From: Carallia brachiata
Lineage: Eukaryota; Streptophyta; Magnoliopsida; Malpighiales; Rhizophoraceae
Assembly: GCA_021464245.1 (NCBI GenBank)
Contig: JADCRB010000041.1
Span: forward strand, 124,001 to 188,000
Direction: 5' to 3'
DNA: 64,000 nt
Shown here: piece after piece, positions 43,179-56,141 of the stretch
Layout: every line of letters starts with the position of its first letter
Position numbering within the stretch: position 1 is the stretch's first letter
Notes under the pieces: model-generated
Database searches by the model: none
The model's input: the letters and a program-made list of their open reading frames with translations, nothing else
What the model was told of the DNA's origin: nothing
Translations under genes and position numbers: made by a program

Positions 43179-44034
43179 TGTCACACGGCTAATTTTCTCA
43201 CTCAAAATTTCGCCTCGTGATGGCACTAAATCACACTTAGTCTCAGCCAACTGCACACACAACGATTTGCACAATGGAACTTTATAAGTAAGGCAGACAA
43301 CTCACACACTCAAAAGAGACACAAGAGCATATACGGGAATATTTCTCAATCTTTTATTACTTAACTCAAGTAATATAAAGGAACAATCACCTGAACTCTC
43401 AACAGTGTTTCACTCTTTCTCTCTGAGTGATTTCTCTTTCACTGAGTACAAATGACAACCCATAGGGTCTATATATAGCTGACACCCCCAGCTATCTAGG
43501 TCTTGGAGATAAACATTATCTCCCCACGAGCTCTATGGCTGATAATCCTCATTTTCCCACGTTCTCATCCATAATTTGATCCTGATAAGCCTTATCTCCC
43601 ACGATCATCCATCATTTGATCTCGATAAGTCTTATCTACCCACGATCCTTTGCCATGCACGATCTGATAAGCATTATCCCGATGCTTGGCCACCCGGATA
43701 GAGCCACACCTGCACGTCCCAACGTTCCACACGTGGTAGGAGACTCGGTGCCATGCAGTGTCATGCAGACTTGGCTAAGACCCAGTCTTGTGTTTTGGGC
43801 CTCTTGGCCCAAGCCCATGGCCCATCTGATGGAACCCACGAACATGTAGTCCAGCATCCTTTGTCCAACCCAAGTTTTGGTTGACACTGGGACCCGCATG
43901 TAAGCCCGTGCCTACGCTGACCCTATCAGCTTTCACCTTGTTTTAAGGAGTGCCTAGCCACTCCAAAGTCTCATGCTAGGAATTGGCGCAAGGTGCCGCT
44001 AACTCCTGCATGCGAAGTGTTCAAGTGGCTAACA
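43179..44034 (-). repeat. 5' LTR of element 3
   Basis: Starts TGTCACACGGCTAATTTT and ends GTGGCTAACA. TATA-like motif near 43470-43478 on the minus strand. Confidence 0.93.
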
Positions 44035-44244
44035 GTAGCCGTTTGCATGTGCGTGCAATGTGGGAAAAAAAAAAGAAAAGAAAGAAGGTTGCGACCCATG
44101 AAGAATCGTCAAACTCAGTTGATTAAGAGTGTTTCTTGTTTCGGTACATTTGCCAATATCAACTCTTTATGAATCAAAGAAATTGTAGACAAATGCTGTT
44201 AAAAAAAAATTGTAGACAATCAATTATGTGGATCATAATATAAG

Positions 44245-44560
44245 TTAAATTACCACTTGAGGTACTAATATAATAATAATTTGGCCCTTCTTTCTTTGTA
44301 TTGACCCGAGTTCGAGTCTGAGCACTAACACTTGCACCCAGCAAAAAATGGGGATTTATGTCGAGTGTGCGGTACTAATTTCATATTTGTTCATACTGTA
44401 GTCGTGCGTGGAAAAGATTTGTATAGACCCAACAGTATTTAGGTGGAAGGTCTGCTCCCATTGAGTTGGTTAAATAAGGTATTTCAACGGAGGTTACTCC
44501 AACTTTAATTCACAGATCTAATAATCGTCGTACCCGCGATAGATCTAAATGCTAAACTTG
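44245..44560 (+). repeat. SINE-like repeat, copy B
   Basis: Box-B-like GAGTTCGAGTCTGAG and overall block order shared with 34375-34690 in the same orientation. Clearly diverged, so old. Confidence 0.45.
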
Positions 44561-47166
44561 CTTCTAAATTAAACAGCAAAGAAATACATTAATAATTATA
44601 CTGCAAAAATGTATCTAACTGTAACCACAAGTGTACTATACCGGCAATTTTTTTTGGGTAAATGAGAGACAAAGTATATTTTATATATGTTAGAAAAAAT
44701 AATTCAGCCCTCTCCGTATACGGTGTATAAGGCGTTTATTAGAAGTATAAATTAGACTCTTGTTGGAGAAAATATCATATAATGTATATCGGATGGCCGA
44801 TTCCGTACTTCTCCTAAAGTATAGTAATGGAAAAATGATTAGTTGTGCATTTAATTAATCAACAAAAAATCTAATACCTTTAATATAATTGATCGTGACA
44901 TCTTGATTTCTTGTTAAAATTTTTTTATTTCGTGTTCAATTTTTAGTTATTATGTCCTTCTTTCCTAATCTTCCAGTAATCTTCTTAACAAAAAACAATT
45001 AAAAAAAAATCATTAACAAAACGAAAAATTTCGGTAGTCGAATAATGGGCAGCGAAACGATCAGGAAGAAGGCCAATGAAAGACGGACCTAGTCCACGTT
45101 CTTATTTTGGGTCTGTTTGTGTTAGCTGTTGAATATTACTATTATTAATTACTGTTACTGATTGTTGATTCTAGCTTACTGTTACGTTGATAAAATTAAT
45201 GAAGTATTTGGTTAATTTTATACTTACTGTTACTGTTGAATAATGAAATGTGTAATTTAAATATATAATTTGTGTAGATATATCATATTAAAAATTTTAT
45301 TTTTATATTTTATAATTTTATATTTTAGAATAATATTTTATAAATAATATTAAGAATTATTTTACTTAATTTTTAACTTTTTTAAAAAATATTATTTTTT
45401 TATTAAATGATAAAAATTATTATGTTTGAGATTTTTTTTAATAAATGTCAATATTAAAGAAAATTGAAGTGAAAAAAAAAATGTTATTTAAAAATACTTG
45501 AAAAAAATTATCGAAGTTATATAAATACTAATAAAATAAATTAATATATCTAATTCATGTGTGAAGTAAAAAAAATAATAGTAAAATTATATAAATATTC
45601 TTTAAGGATAATTTAGTTCATATAAATTATTATTAATATTAAAAAGTGAAAAATAATCTAAAAGACAACAAAAAGTAACTCGAAACTGTTTTTAAATCAG
45701 CTGTTGTTAGGAAATCAAATAAAAAAATAAAAAAAATCAAACAGTAATACTAAAAAATTTACCAAACACTTATCTTCCTACTTTTTAAAAAATAAAACGT
45801 AAATATATTCTTTCAAAAACTAATCTAAACATCCTCATCCTCTTTACCATGGCCTTGCTCCCTTCTATTAATTAAATTAAATATTGGACGTCAAGTACCG
45901 TCTTTAAAAAAAAAAACTGAAGGCATTGATTGCAGATTTTGATATCTTCTTTTATATCTAATTTTTTTGACAAAAAATTTAAATTTTCAAACGAATGATT
46001 TTTATCTGGTGGACTCCGCTCGTTAGCTCATTTTAGTTCTTTTATGGTAGAGTTTTTCTGCCCGTGTACCAATGCTCGTGTACTTTCTAGCAAATGAATC
46101 TAAAGGTTAATTAAAGTGCTTACAATTGCTGAATTCGAATGTTATGGAGAAATTAACGGGCAACAATACAAGGCTATGACAGCCTTGACTTAATTTTAAC
46201 TATGAGAACCTTGACTTAATTGTACCATAGTAGATAAAAACATAATTCATTAGCATAAATACAAAAAAAGAAAAAACGTAATTTTTACTATCGTATTCAC
46301 GCTTGTAAGTAACTCTAGACAATATTCACAAAACAATATGGGTTTCCTAGTTTAAACTTTTATTTCTCATCGTCATTACAACTAAATGATCTCATGGCTT
46401 TGGTTGCCAAATCTTAATCCATTTCGTTTCATGTAGACTTGTTCGTGTGAGAAACAAAAAAAATGATTTTCCCTCTAATTCTTGTAATTGTTGATTTTCT
46501 TACATAAATTCAAAACAGTGCTAGGGTTCTTATGATTAAGAAGTTATGATATCAACTTGAGTTGTGTTCACATTTTAAAAAAAATAATAAGAAAAATGTT
46601 AAATTATTTAGTTTAGGAGATTTTTAATTTAATTCATTTTTTTAATAAGTATAATTTACTCATAATATTGTATCACATAATTAGTAGAGTCTACTTAAAA
46701 TAAAAATATAAAATAAATTTATATAGTTTAAAATTATGAGTGAGTTATATTTATAAAAAATATAATTTAAATTAACAAGTACCTAACTTTAATATATAAT
46801 TTATTTATGAACATTACTTATAATTTAAAACTTAGCCATCGTATAATTGCAGTGCTTTTTATTATTATTATTATTATTTTTATCTATTATACAGTTATTA
46901 ACTCTAAAACTACATAAATGATAATGACTCTTCTAATTATTAGAATATCACACTGTTTTTTAAAAATAAAAATTTGAGATTTTTACAATAAAAAGGGAAA
47001 ATTAAGGGGATGGGAAATGCTGACACCGAAAGGACAGATGGTGGGATCCATGGGTTGAAAAATATTTTGTCCTCCTTCTTCACAAGTTAACAAGTCATAA
47101 GTGAAAGAAAAAAACAAAATAATAGGCTGTCCCATCTTTTTACCGTCCAATAATTTTATTTAAGAG
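44561..47166. other. AT-rich intergenic, no gene seen
   Basis: 2.6 kb with no coding frame of interest, only homopolymer and AT-rich tracts. Confidence 0.5.
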
Positions 47167-48268
47167 TAAAGGTCAATTTGACCCACTACATTTTATTTTA
47201 TTTTAAATTTTATTTATAACATTTATTTAGTTAAATTTGATCCATAACGTTACGTCCGTTAGTCTAATTTGATCCTTCTGTCTATAATGCCGTTAACTCT
47301 GTTGATGTGACATGATAGAATTTGACACGTCAACAATTTTTCCACGTCAGCATGTCACGTCAATATCTGTTGCTGACGTGGCATAGGTATAAAAATTAAT
47401 TTGACTCACAAAGTTTCAGCTTATTTTAAATTTCACCCATAACGTTTTTTTATTGTTAAAATTGGCCCATAACGTTATATCTTTTAGTCTAATTTAAATT
47501 TTTCGTACCTAACGTAGTTAACTTCGCTGATATAGCGTAACAGAATTTGACACGTCATTAATTTTTTTCCAAAGAGATGGCTCTGTACTGGCAATGCTAA
47601 TGGTAGTTGGAGGCGGCGGCAATAGTTTGACGAGGAAATAATGACAATAACAAAAAAGAAAAAATTTAAAAATAAAGATAATAATAATAACTTTTGTTAA
47701 ATTTTATTAATTTATTTTTTTGCTTAAAAAACAAAAGTATTCAAGTGGATATATATTTATGATTTTAGTTTTTTATTTTGTTTGAATTTGCGGAGTGTGA
47801 TTTTCAGTATAAATGTTTGGTTTGAATTTTAAAATTTTACTGTAAATATGACATGTTGACATAGACGAAAATTATTGATGTGTTATACTCTGTCGCATCA
47901 TATTTACTGAGTTAACGACATTATGTACGAAAAGATCAAATTAGACTAAAAGATATAATATTATGGAGCAATTTTAATAACAAAAAAACGTTATGAGTGA
48001 AATTTAAAATAAACTGAAACCTTTTGGGTTAAATTAACTTTTATACCTATGTCACGTCAGCAACAGATGTTGACGTGGCATGCTGACGTGGAAAAATTGT
48101 TGACATGTCAAATTCCATCATGGCACGTCAGTAGAGTTAACGGCGTTATAGACAGAAGGACCAAATTAGACTAACGGACGTAATGTTATGGACCAAATTT
48201 AACAAAAAAAAATTGTTATGGGTGAAATTTAAAATAAAGTAAAATATGGTGGATCAAATTGACTTTTA
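47167..48268. mobile_element. foldback-type DNA transposon remnant, about 400-bp inverted repeats
   Basis: The outer ends are TAAAGGTCAATTTGACCCAC (left) and TAAAAGTCAATTTGATCCAC (right end, reverse strand). The arms, about 47167-47568 and 47875-48268, stay complementary with mismatches throughout, including the CGTTAGTCTAATTTGAT, GTTAACTC and CACGTCAACAATTTTTCCA blocks. The roughly 300-bp centre has no ORF. Such long terminal inverted repeats are typical of Mutator-like foldback elements, but no convincing 8-9-bp target duplication was found, so the superfamily is an inference. Confidence 0.7.
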
Positions 48269-48568
48269 TTTCATTCTATTTACGTAACAACTCTCTTTGT
48301 ATTAACGAATACAATAGGAAAAATTAAAGTCTGTAACCTTTGTCGATCATTACATTTTGACAGTTTGTTGTTGGTATACAACGTATTTTCTTGTTACGTA
48401 GGGTAGCACGAGTTTATGAAATTAACATTTATAATATTCCTTTTTCGGTTTAGTCTGTCCTTAGTCTAAAATTTTGTGTCTCTAAATCATAATAAGTGAT
48501 CTCTTAGAAACACTTTAATTATTATAATTATAATTTTTATTAAAATATTGTTACGTAAACGGGAGATT

Positions 48569-48584
48569 ATTTATTTATTTATTC
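48569..48584 (-). terminator. poly(A) signal cluster for P450
   Basis: Overlapping AATAAA motifs on the minus strand about 120 bp beyond the P450 stop codon. Confidence 0.5.
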
Positions 48585-48702
48585 ATGATAAAGGAGTACA
48601 GCATCCATATGTTCTACATTAAACCACAATTGACATAAAGGAAAAAGTTACGACAGAAATTTGGAAAGACAGACACAGGACATGCGAAAACAGATGGTAA
48701 AT

Positions 48703-50912
48703 TCATTGACGAATTTGATAAACGTGGTCTGGAAGTCGAGGTTCTGGGATCGCGGTAACGGGAACTTCAGGACAAGTAGTGAGACCATAGCGTTCCACCA
48801 TGCATATATCCTCAAGTTTCATATTCTCGGGTAATTTCCAGTTGAAGCAATGGAACACGTTGGAAACTGTTGTACGGACAAGCCTAAGTCCGAGGTTGTA
48901 GCCAGGGCACCTTCTTCGGCCAGAACCAAAAGGCAACAAGGTGAAATCTTGTCCATTCAAAGGGATTTCCTTGCCCTGCAAGAACCTTTCCGGCTTGAAT
49001 TCATAAGGATCTTCCCAATAGTTAGGGTCCCTCCCAATGCTCCATGTATTTATCAGGATGGTTGTTCCTTTGGGTATGTCATAGCCGGCTACATTGACAT
49101 CCTCAATCGCATAATGTGGGGCCAGCAACGGGGAGAGTGGATGTAACCTCAGTGTCTCCTTAATAATGGCCTCAAGGTAAGGCATATGTGCGGCATCTGC
49201 TTCTTCCATGAACCTATCTCGACCAACTACTCTGTCCAGCTCCTCTCTTAATTTTTCTTGGACGTGAGGGTGTCTGAGAAGTTCGTGAATCGCCCATTCG
49301 ATTGTGGTTCCAGACGTGTCTGTGCCCCCAGGCATTAGGTCCTATGTAATGTAATACAAAATATTAACATAACATAATATATTAACTGAAAATAGAATAA
49401 CCTAATCCCAACATTAAATCGAAGCAATTTAAATGCAGTATAAATATTGTTTAAATCTCGTTAATTTTCTCAATGCCAACGCAGAAATCTGATCAATTCA
49501 CATTTGAAAAGATGTGGAATTGCAAAAACAGACAACTAATCTACTAGCGCTATTTGTACACTGCCTTTGAATGCCCTGTTTTCAGGAAAGAGAAATTTAA
49601 AATTAAAAAAAAAAAAAAGCGCCTACCACTGTTGAAAGAATTAATTACAAATTTGTATACATTTGATCTTTTGTAGGAATACAGACCCAACAAAAAAAAA
49701 AACAAGGATATGACAATAAAAAATCATCCAATAAAATGGATTTCTGTAATTAGATTGACACTTAATTTGATGTATTCCATTTAATAATACTTCATTGCTA
49801 TATGCTTGACTCCCTCCGTTAATACAAATTAGTGAAGCAAAAGAAGTAAAAGGAAAATGATTTGGTCAGAGTTCAAGTAGTTGATAACAGTGTTAAGAAT
49901 TGATTTTCGAATCTTGTCCTCATAATTTCTACTCTAGGAGTTCCTTTAGACTAAAATAAAAAAAGGTGAAAGGAAGAAAACGAAGAGGAATATACTGACA
50001 TGGACTAAAGCCTTGACAGCATCAATGGTGAGCTTGAGCTCAGGATCCGCATCCTCCTCAGTCAGCTGCAGCAACACATCCACCATGTCTTTAGGAACAA
50101 AATCCTTGCCAGCTAATTCCTTCTTGGCCTTGTGATCAGCAATCACATAGTTGTGGAAAGCATCGAACTTCTTGTGCAGGATCTTCATCTCTCTTTTCGT
50201 ATCCCTGCAAGTCGAAGGCTCGCAGCCAAGGAATCCAGTCCCCAATATTGAGGACACCATTAAGCACCATCCACTCATCAATCAGATCGTGAAACTCGCT
50301 CATCGACACCAGCGACGTGTCGGTTTTATGGTCGCTGAAGTACTTGTCGCTCAGTACCACCCTGCATATGCTGGAGAGGGTGTAGCGTGCTATTTGTTTT
50401 TTGAGCACCACTGGAGTCCCTCTTTGAGCGTAAAGCCCAGCAAGGTATCTGCGCCTTTCCTCGACGCGAATGTATTCGAAGGATTCAATTCTTTTGGGAC
50501 TGAATAACTCTGTCAGGTAAACTTTTCGTGCGGTTCGCCAGTGTGGGCCATAAGGGGCCCACGTCATGTCCTGGAAATCGTAGCCAGTGTATTTGCCAGA
50601 GGCAAGAGGGGGACGGGAGGCAAACACATGATCGTATGTCTTGAGGAATGCTTCTGCCATTTTGGGGGATGTAGCGACCAGAACGTCGCGTACGCCATAT
50701 TTGACGTGCATGAGTTCGCCATATTTTTGGGCGAAGCGGTGGAGAGTTAAGTGTGGGAGGGTGCCAAGCTGGAGCAAGTTACCAACGAAAGGCATTGGTT
50801 TTGGACCAGGTGGAAATCTTTTTTTGCGATTTTTTAGTCCGTGGATTTTCTTTGAGATAAAGATCAATGCAGCTAGCCATGCTAAGGCTAAGACTATCAC
50901 AGAACTCTCCAT
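48703..50912 (-). pseudogene. cytochrome P450, CYP92-like (CYP71 clan), one frameshift
   Basis: Two exons, 50912-50000 and 49341-48703, with a GT..AG intron at the position conserved in CYP71-clan genes (exon 1 ends KALVH; exon 2 starts DLMPGGTDTSG). About 516 residues, normal for the family. Visible features: N-terminal membrane anchor (3-20), PPGP hinge (34-37), I-helix GGTDTSGT, ExxR in KETLR (about 366-369), PERF, and heme loop FGSGRRRCPG with Cys about 449. It would be an ER-bound monooxygenase using NADPH-P450 reductase. GVLNIGDWIPWL and FASRPPLASGKYTGYDF resemble CYP92 and TMTT-synthase-like proteins; the substrate is unknown. At about 50185-50190 (GYEKR, then MKILHKKF) one extra base shifts the frame, so as read it is truncated after about 245 residues. 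This could be a real pseudogene or a sequence error, because everything else is intact. Confidence 0.85.
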
Positions 50913-51011
50913 TGTTTTTGCTCAACTTGGCTTAAGAGCGGTAGCAGTAGGGAGGGATTAATAAGCTGCAGAGGACGTTTTGGCTTGTAATCACCGATCA
51001 GTGCGTTGCAT

Positions 51012-51020
51012 CTATTTATA
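51012..51020 (-). promoter_or_regulatory. TATA box of P450 gene
   Basis: TATAAATAG on the minus strand, 100 bp upstream of the ATG at 50912, within a GC-richer stretch. Good position for a plant core promoter. Confidence 0.65.
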
Positions 51021-54000
51021 GTAGTGATGGGAAAGATGCCTTCTGGCTCTAGTAATTATTTTTCAAGACACAAAAAAATCAACTGGAGAATTGTGCGGCT
51101 GACATCGATTTGGCGATGGGAACACAATGTCTATCACTCTTAACAAATTTGATGTGTGACGTAGCAATAAGCAAGAAATGAATTGAGCAAGCCAAAGGGA
51201 AAAATTAGAGCACACGATGACTTTTAAGTTTGATAAGTATACAAAAGGTAATGAATATTAAATTTTAAATAATAATATTTATATTTTTAATAATAAAATT
51301 TTATTATTTAAATTTTATTATATATATATATATATATATAATATTGTTATTAAAAATTATAATATTATTATTATCGAAACAATACGTCGGACAGCAGAAA
51401 AGTCACAATTAAAGGCATTGAAGTTTGACCACAAATTTAGAATCCCGACGATTGTGTTCACAGAGCGTATCATGTACATAATAGTAATTTTATAGTTTAA
51501 AAAACACTCAGTAATTATAGTTTATACTTCAATTTTAGAATTTTTAAGTTTAAATTTTTTTAAAAGATAAGATTTATAAAAAAAGATAATTATTTTTATT
51601 ATTTAATTTATAATTTAATAGATTTCTTAATAAGAAAAATAATGATAAGTTTTTTTTGTTGCATTTTTTTTTTTTTAGTTTTTAGAGTTTAACGTGCTTA
51701 CCATAAAGTGTAAAGCGAAGGGGTGAACGGCCCCCCTTCCATGGGGGCTTTTGGTCCCTCATCACTCCGCACAATCAAGAAAAAAATAAAAAAAGATGAA
51801 ACAAACAAAGAGCTTAGATAAAAATTATTAGCATTCATAAAAAATCATCTAACTAACTTATACTGAGTGACGACTTCTTTTAAATGATTAGGAAAAAAAT
51901 ACTTATTTTCCAGGTCCCACTTCCCACATCCATGGCTATCTAGTTTACCAGTCAAACAATTTTCCACACCTTTTTTCTCTCATGGGCAATGGAAAGTTTT
52001 GTCATTTATCTGTGCTCAAATATCTACTATAACTTTAGTTTCATTCTACATCCTAACTATTTTCTCTTTTGTTTTCCCTAAAGAAATTAAGGATTTCTTC
52101 TTCTTTGTTTCTTTTCCCCGCTACTTAAATCTATGCCACAATCTTTCGTCTTAATTCTTCTCCTGCCCTCAATTATTTTTCTTTTAATATGTTATTTTTC
52201 TTCCCCAAGAATATCCCCAACCCCAGCCATTTTGAAATTCTTTCATCTTTACATGTGTCCATATTAAATCCCATATGTAAGAGGACTGTTTTTATGTTAA
52301 TCTTGGGGATGCACATATCATCCTACAAATTTTAAATTTTCTCAGCATTTTTTACATTATTGTGGTACATCAACAATTTTTACATTATCACGTCTTTCTT
52401 TTGTTTTTTTGTTTATAATTTAGTCTCCTCTCCATGTTCTAAAGAAAGGTTCATATCAATCCCAATTCCGGTGGACCCAGTCTCAAACCTTCCCTCCAGC
52501 TAGTTAGTGGTCTCCCGCCTCAAGAGAGGATCCATAGCCTTTTATGATTCAACTTCTCCGAGAAAACTCACTATTCAAGTAATAATGTAGCGGAACAAGA
52601 CTTTTTAACAATTTATCACATTAATTATCAAATTTGAAATTTAGCATGCACTTCAATTAACACCCAACATTTATAATTAGAGAAAATTCGAATTCGAGTC
52701 AAATGCGCAGAAAGAAAATACGTTAGTGACTCATATAATAAAACCACGCGCCATTAATTTTGATGGCCTAAGTTAGAAGTTAACCTTCTCCTCAGTATTC
52801 AAATTTAATATAATGAAGCATAAACATAAAGGAACTTAAATGAAATTCAAATGCACATGAAATGAAGCATAATTTGTACATCAGTCACCAGAAATGAAAT
52901 CGGAATGAGATTCAGAGTGCAGTAGTGCCTGACATATATGTTGGAATATTATATTGTATAGATGACGAAATCTTGTTGGGGCTTCGTAAAACTTGGTTGA
53001 TTGTGTGATCAACAGTTCTACGTATTGCCTTGCGGCTGATTAACATCAATCAATATGTGGTGTGAAAGGGAAGTGGGAAAACAGTGTCGAAGCCGGACAG
53101 CAGTGATGGGGCTGTGTCGACGGCCGACACCAAAAAAGGAAAGTCCGACGAGGAAGTATTGGGCGGGATGACTCAGCTTATCCCCTGGCATCCTTGCTTC
53201 TTTTTTCTAATTAAACTACCTGGCCACGGGCTGCTCGACGCACGGCCACTTATTAGTTGGCCCTTGAAATAGCGCTCCACCAATCAAAAATTTAAGATTA
53301 TATTAAATACTTTAGGATAACAATAAATAATTTTAGAATTTAGTTTTTTTGGCAAAAAATAAAAAAATTAAAACAAGAATAATACAAGTTTGTGTATTTA
53401 TTCTGTGTCTGGGTACTACACAATCATGTAATCGAATCCTTTTTTAACTATATTGTAAGACCAAGTCAAGTAATGTGATGCCATGTCACTGGCCAAATGA
53501 GTTTGCAACATACTAATGCCGCGAGGCGTGTATCCATGCACAAAAAAACAGAGGAAAAAAAATCTTCAAGTTTTATTTAAAAAGGAAAAGGAAAAAGAAG
53601 GAGAAGAAATGAAAGTCACTCACACACACACAAAGGGAGTTGAGCATGCCACTCGCAATGGCAGGCAGAGTTATATAGATACTTAATTTAATTTTAGGTT
53701 TCAAATCTAAATTTTTTATACAAAACGAAAAAAAAAAAGTAGCAGGATTTTATAAAATTTTAATTTGAGGATTAAATTTCAATTCTTAATTTGAAGATTA
53801 AATTTCAATTCTTAGTCTATTATTAAAATAAAAAACAAAAAACAAAATGTTGAACACATGGCACTTTGTCTAACATATACAGCATAAATGGGTTGGACTG
53901 AAAATGCAAAAACGGAGGGAATGGTATTGATTTTTAATTAAAAAAAGAAAGTACTTTTTTAACTTGTAAGTTAAGTAAATTTTGTAACTTTCTAATCAAT

Positions 54001-54594
54001 AAATGAATTTTTTTTGTTAATATTATTATATTTTTTATATTATATCATATAATTTTATCAACTACATCATATATTATTATAAAAAATTATATATTTTAAA
54101 TTATTTATTATACATTTTATTTAAGATGTCATTATATAATGACAATTATTTAATAACTACTTAACATAACAATTATCCCCTTAAAAAAAAATCTAGCGGT
54201 GCTCGTACCGGCCCCCTACAAATTTCGTAACAAAAGCTAAATGTACGGCTTAGTCTCCTACCAACGTATCTGAAAATTTAGTGATAATTTGAAGTCCTCT
54301 TCTTTTTATGATTGTCAAAATTTGAATCTTCCCTTATTTCTTGGTTTCAAATAAATTATAGAGATTTATAATTGTTGTGCCCGTAACTTATATGTTGTTA
54401 CCAAATGTGAGATAAACTCACTTAAAATTATTAATATTTGAATAATAAATTTTATTTATAAAAAATATTAAATAATAATATCAATCATAATAATTCAAGA
54501 CTTAAAAATAAATCATGATTCATATCTTCACAATATTTTTACTTTTATTGTTAAAAGAAAAAAGAATGTCTCTTAAAATTATGATGGCCCTAGT
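51021..54594. other. intergenic region, no gene recognised
   Basis: AT-rich with a (TA)n tract at 51318-51341. A frame at 53084-53272 (MSKPDSSDGAVSTADTKKGK...) lies in a GC-richer patch but has no recognisable domain or start context, and I do not call it. Confidence 0.45.
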
Positions 54595-54848
54595 GCTTTG
54601 TTTGGCAAAGTATAGGAAAGGGTAGAAAAAGAAAATGATAGAAAACTATTTTTTATTTATATTTTTTTCTATTCATTTTCTATCAATCTAAACAATTAAT
54701 TTTTATTTTTTCTTTTCATAAATTACTATTTATTTTCTTTCTCACAACTTTCTAATCATTATTTTTTATCAATTATAATATTATCATTACTGTACTATTT
54801 TCCAATTCTTTTTCTTTTATATTTCTTTTCTTACAATCCAAACAAAGC
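54595..54848. repeat. MITE-like repeat, copy B
   Basis: A 254-bp element with perfect 11-bp terminal inverted repeats GCTTTGTTTGG / CCAAACAAAGC. The interior is very similar to 267-520. CTAG occurs just outside both ends, which may be part of a target duplication. Confidence 0.7.
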
Positions 54849-56141
54849 TAGAGGCCTCGTTGGTGGTTGGGAGTCGGACTTTTTTTGTTTAATTATTTAT
54901 GATGAGATGAAATGTCGATGAAATTAGAAATGAAAAGTAAATGAAATTGAATGCAGATCAAATGAAAAGCAAATAATAATTGAAATTTAGGTGAAATGAA
55001 ATGGGACAAATTTATAAGAGTCTGCCGCATCTTCTTGTCTCCAACTACCGATAGAAAAAGAGTGGTTATAAGGAAAAATATTCGGAACAGATGAATTCTC
55101 TCCAATTGGACATTCTTATAATTTGACTGCAATTCATGCTTTATTGTCGTCAAAAACTAATAAAAAACCTCTCAACACAATAAACTATATATACACATCA
55201 AATTAACAATGATAGGCATTTAATCGATATCAATTTGTATTTGAATCCTTGAAATTCATTTCGCATCACATATAAAAGTGGTCAAATAAGTCTATCCAAT
55301 ATGTTCTCAACACTTCTTTTGAATTGAGACAGACAGAGAAAAAAAATGTAAGAAAGAAAATAAAAAGATAAACATAATAATTTTTACATAAGTTATTTAA
55401 ATAAGTTTAAAAATGTATAAAAAAAAGAAGTAAATGAAAAATATAATTGTTTTTTAAGAAAGAAACAAGTATTTCATACAACCTGCATTAACAAGGCTAA
55501 TTTTGCCGAGGAATGGGCAACAGAACTCCACCTTCTTTCCACATGCTGAATCCTGAAGCAGGAAAAATTTGTAGCCAATGTCTTCATCTAGATGTCTGGC
55601 CCTTGCACTTGCTTGAACTGGGTAATCAACAGCTTGGATAGCCAATAAACTATCAGATTCCCCACAGAAACTTTCAAGGGACAATTCTTCCGTTTTTAAA
55701 CAAAGCTTTCCGTACAGCTTGTGATTCTAAGATGTAAACGGAGAACCCGTGCAACAGGCTTCGGCAAAGCTAAAGGGGGAGCACATTTGCGATGCACAAA
55801 AGGACCAAAAGTTAAAGCTAACTGTAGCAACTTTACAATAATTATTGCAGTTTGCAATGCAAGTTTTTCTGAGTTTTCTCACCAATTTTGAGATAGAATA
55901 TTCTCTTTCTAAACCCTTTTAGTTCCACACTTTTTGATACTTTCTTCCCATCCTTCTCGGACACTCCCAAAGTTCCAAGGAAGCTGACAAGAAGAAGGAG
56001 AAGAAAGAGAACAGAAGAATTCCAACATATATGTGTTATCTTGATATATGTATGTATGTATAACTAAGAGGCAAGAGAGGGAGAAACTGATTGGCTATTT
56101 TCAAAGAAAATGTCGAACAAACAAGAACTCTGTTTTGTGAA
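54849..56141. other. intergenic region upstream of UGT pseudogene
   Basis: AT-rich except for a GC-richer island at about 55480-55780. There the minus strand has a 76-codon frame (55454-55684: LAIQAVDYPVQASARARHL, DIGYKFFLLQDSACGKKVE). It looks less repetitive than its surroundings but I do not recognise it; it may be a gene or transposon fragment. Confidence 0.35.

Larger units (their letters stand above)
37959..44034 (-). mobile_element. Ty3/gypsy chromovirus, element 3 (defective)
   Basis: A 6.1-kb element on the minus strand with LTRs at 37959-38820 and 43179-44034 (TG...CA). The flanks GTAAC and GTAGC differ at one of five bases and look like a mutated target duplication. The order is gag with zinc knuckle, protease, RT, RNase H, integrase, chromodomain. 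It uses an initiator-Met-type primer site. It is inactivated by stops in gag, a deletion across the RT catalytic site, and frameshifts. The clade within chromoviruses is not settled; the chromodomain is reminiscent of Galadriel-type elements. Confidence 0.93.

Noticed and set aside
37959..44034. Captured gene in element 3
   Set aside because: The order runs integrase, chromodomain, LTR with no spare coding region.
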